From positions 1 to 64,000 of the forward strand of contig CANQGQ010000006.1 in NCBI GenBank assembly GCA_947623305.1: a DNA stretch of 64,000 bases. Reading direction: 5' to 3'. The stretch is from an uncultured Alistipes sp. Its GTDB lineage: Bacteria; Bacteroidota; Bacteroidia; Bacteroidales; Rikenellaceae. How positions within the stretch are numbered: the stretch's first letter is position 1; each line of letters opens with the position of its first letter. A program made the translations under genes and the position numbers. Below are positions 63,501 through 64,000 of the stretch, piece by piece. The notes under the pieces are model-generated. The model made no database searches. It was not told the DNA's origin and worked only from the letters and a program-made list of their open reading frames with translations.

Positions 63501-63693
63501 TTTCAAGCGGACGAGCGCCATCAAAAACCTCAGTTTGAGCTTCACCGTTCGCAACGCCTTCCTGTGGAGTTCGTACAGCGGCTGGGACCCCGAGGTGAGC
63601 AGTTTTACCAACAATGCGCTGAAAGTCGGCGTGGACTGGAGTTCCTACCCGTCGGCCAGAGCGTACGTCTGCGGTATCACGATGACTTTCTAA
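60550..63693 (+). CDS. susC: SusC/RagA-family TonB-dependent outer-membrane receptor
   Basis: A 1,047-residue glycan importer. In order: signal peptide (MKQIKYVWLVLALLLSTDLFAQ), CarboxypepD-reg-like domain (about 24-105, VSGRITDTDGNAVVGATVLVKG), TonB-box region (IDEVVVVGYG), plug (about 120-235, with VKIRGTSSFNGTGEPLYVVDGI and MEILKDASATAIYGSMGANGVVLITTK) and the barrel ending in AYVCGITMTF. A GTG nine bases upstream (60541) is a less likely start. It forms the classic pair with the SusD-like gene 10 bp downstream. Ligand unknown; neighbouring hydrolases suggest a galactose- or arabinose-containing glycan. Confidence 0.96.
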   Translation: MKQIKYVWLVLALLLSTDLFAQMTVSGRITDTDGNAVVGATVLVKGTAIGTSSDVDGNYRIAVPAGKDQELNISFIGYKPADIVVGSRSRIDVVLESDLAEIDEVVVVGYGTLRRSDVTGAVSSVKIDKHEAAQVASFDKLLQGHAAGVQVTTGNAAPGGAVSVKIRGTSSFNGTGEPLYVVDGIILNPSSQDVKNPLGSTGQEAQNALASISPQDIASMEILKDASATAIYGSMGANGVVLITTKQGSSDSPRIEFSTMVDISTPRKHIDVLNLDEFLDYADALGKDPGLGTDVTRDMLEARDWQDYTLTNAVSINSRVSVSGRSDKSNYYLAGGYTRNNGIIRNTNVRQYDFRVNYDHRIAKFIKVGTKTTVVNRKNLMTQGTEPGGTQNSTRATSMIRQMLGSKPFVSTSTEDLGDEENYHGTDLWLNNYDDSSDEFRLSGSLYADIKLTKWLSFKTTFGADYRNKNRTRFYGQYLDNGLNGRAGFSELVAFRYNVDNMLSINKSFESGHRIDAVLGLSVNSAENHNSTINAQDFPDYPTLEFRTDAIRYAKTQVPGYSEDASTLMSYIARMVYSYKDRYVLTATFRADGSSKFSKENRFSYFPSFSAAWRINEEKFMKSAAFVSNLKLRAGWGQVGNQGLSPYQTLTTYNSMYTANPDSNYSVSPDGQFIIGIKPSVMSNRNLKWETTEQYNVGLDAGFFDNRLSMTLDLYYKKTKDLLQQISIPLSTGFPTMWINRGNIENRGLEFTFEAYPVDNADFTWSLGGNISFNRNRIGNVGLPEARHGSIFASAFVGEEISNTSDYFKMPANIFIQGRPAGLFYGFKTNGIVTPEAIEAGLVPSYRGIAPEPGDVWYVDTDGSGNVDDMDKTVIGDPNPSFTYGFNTSFRWKALTLSLMFDGVYGNQVANGNLLPETNTSPTGNNLHNVRREAYFDAWSESNPDGSYPRLNRAAGQTRDFTDRILENGSYMRLSSATLSYQFNFKRTSAIKNLSLSFTVRNAFLWSSYSGWDPEVSSFTNNALKVGVDWSSYPSARAYVCGITMTF

Positions 63694-63703
63694 CCCTCTA
63701 ACA

Positions 63704-64000
63704 ATGCGTAACAAAATGAAAAAGATAGTTTTTTCGATTCTGATGATGATCGCTGCATTCGCCGGCACGGGGTGCGATGACTTTCTCACGGAACATCCGT
63801 CCACGCAGTTCAGCCCCGACGCCATCTATACGTCGTCCGACGGCGTGCAGGCCGTGCTCAATTCGTGCTACGGTTACGTGTCGCAATCCAACGGATACGG
63901 CGGCTACATGCACATGCTGCTGTCGTGGCATACGCCCACGATGCAGTTGCAGAACCGCTCGTCGCAATACATGGTCGAACTGGCTACGATGAACGTCGCC
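63704..64000 (+). CDS. susD: SusD/RagB-family surface lipoprotein, 5' part (runs off the window)
   Basis: Only the first 99 codons are present. The N-terminus (MRNKMKKIVFSILMMIAAF) ends in a lipobox-like AGTGC, followed by DDFLTEHPSTQFSPDAIYTSSDGVQAVLNSCYGYV, the hallmark opening of SusD proteins. The ATG at 63716 is an alternative start. It would bind glycan on the cell surface as the lid of the adjacent SusC. The frame is open at the right edge. Confidence 0.93.
   Translation, partial: MRNKMKKIVFSILMMIAAFAGTGCDDFLTEHPSTQFSPDAIYTSSDGVQAVLNSCYGYVSQSNGYGGYMHMLLSWHTPTMQLQNRSSQYMVELATMNVA

Overview
The window comes from a gut-type member of the Bacteroidota, most likely a GC-rich Rikenellaceae/Alistipes-like genome. 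This rests on promoter -7 boxes of the TAnnTTTG type, SusC/SusD pairs, a fimbrillin/FISUMP lipoprotein, a UpxY-type antiterminator, the archaeal/eukaryotic-style short ProRS and the 286-residue primary sigma factor. The species call is inference from gene content; no database was searched.

1-5.4 kb is housekeeping: a TonB-domain protein (minus), then rlmN, lnt and folC (plus). 5.5-23.1 kb is one long plus-strand surface-polysaccharide locus. It opens with a strong promoter, a structured leader and a UpxY/NusG-like antiterminator. It continues with rfbF-rfbH-rfbG, two short-chain reductases and a CDP-paratose 2-epimerase (a CDP-3,6-dideoxyhexose pathway), a Wzx flippase, a tyvelosyl/abequosyltransferase-like GT2, a frameshifted hexapeptide acyltransferase, three further glycosyltransferases interleaved with a Wzy polymerase, one more GT2, and gmd-fcl for GDP-L-fucose. 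A bidirectional terminator closes it. The middle (about 14.8-21 kb) is conspicuously AT-rich, as expected of exchanged O-antigen/capsule genes.

23.1-47 kb is mostly housekeeping: an acetylxylan-esterase-like enzyme, rpoD with four 46-bp tandem repeats in its leader, a DegP/HtrA protease, a fimbrillin-FISUMP lipoprotein, tRNA-Val and tRNA-Asn, an alpha/beta hydrolase with dapF, rnhB, a membrane protein, an AraC regulator with a repeat-containing promoter, a probable small RNA, proS, HAD-rdgB, a nitroreductase, polA, an EreA/ChaN-like protein, and a pyrH-frr-nadA-queD cluster.

47-64 kb is a carbohydrate/phosphate utilisation region. It has a coupled lacZ-GH42 pair, three secreted phosphatases of different folds (calcineurin-like, alkaline phosphatase, MINPP-type histidine phosphatase), a GH-A arabinofuranosidase-like enzyme, a SusC-like receptor split by a frameshift, an intact SusC, and the start of its SusD partner, which is cut by the window edge.

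The points most worth a second look are the 3,6-dideoxyhexose locus with two neighbouring reductases, the antiterminator leader, the small RNA at 35.07-35.16 kb, repeats around the rpoD and araC promoters, a 19-nt element shared by the rpoD and proS upstream regions, a dispersed 200-270 bp intergenic repeat, and the two frameshifted genes.
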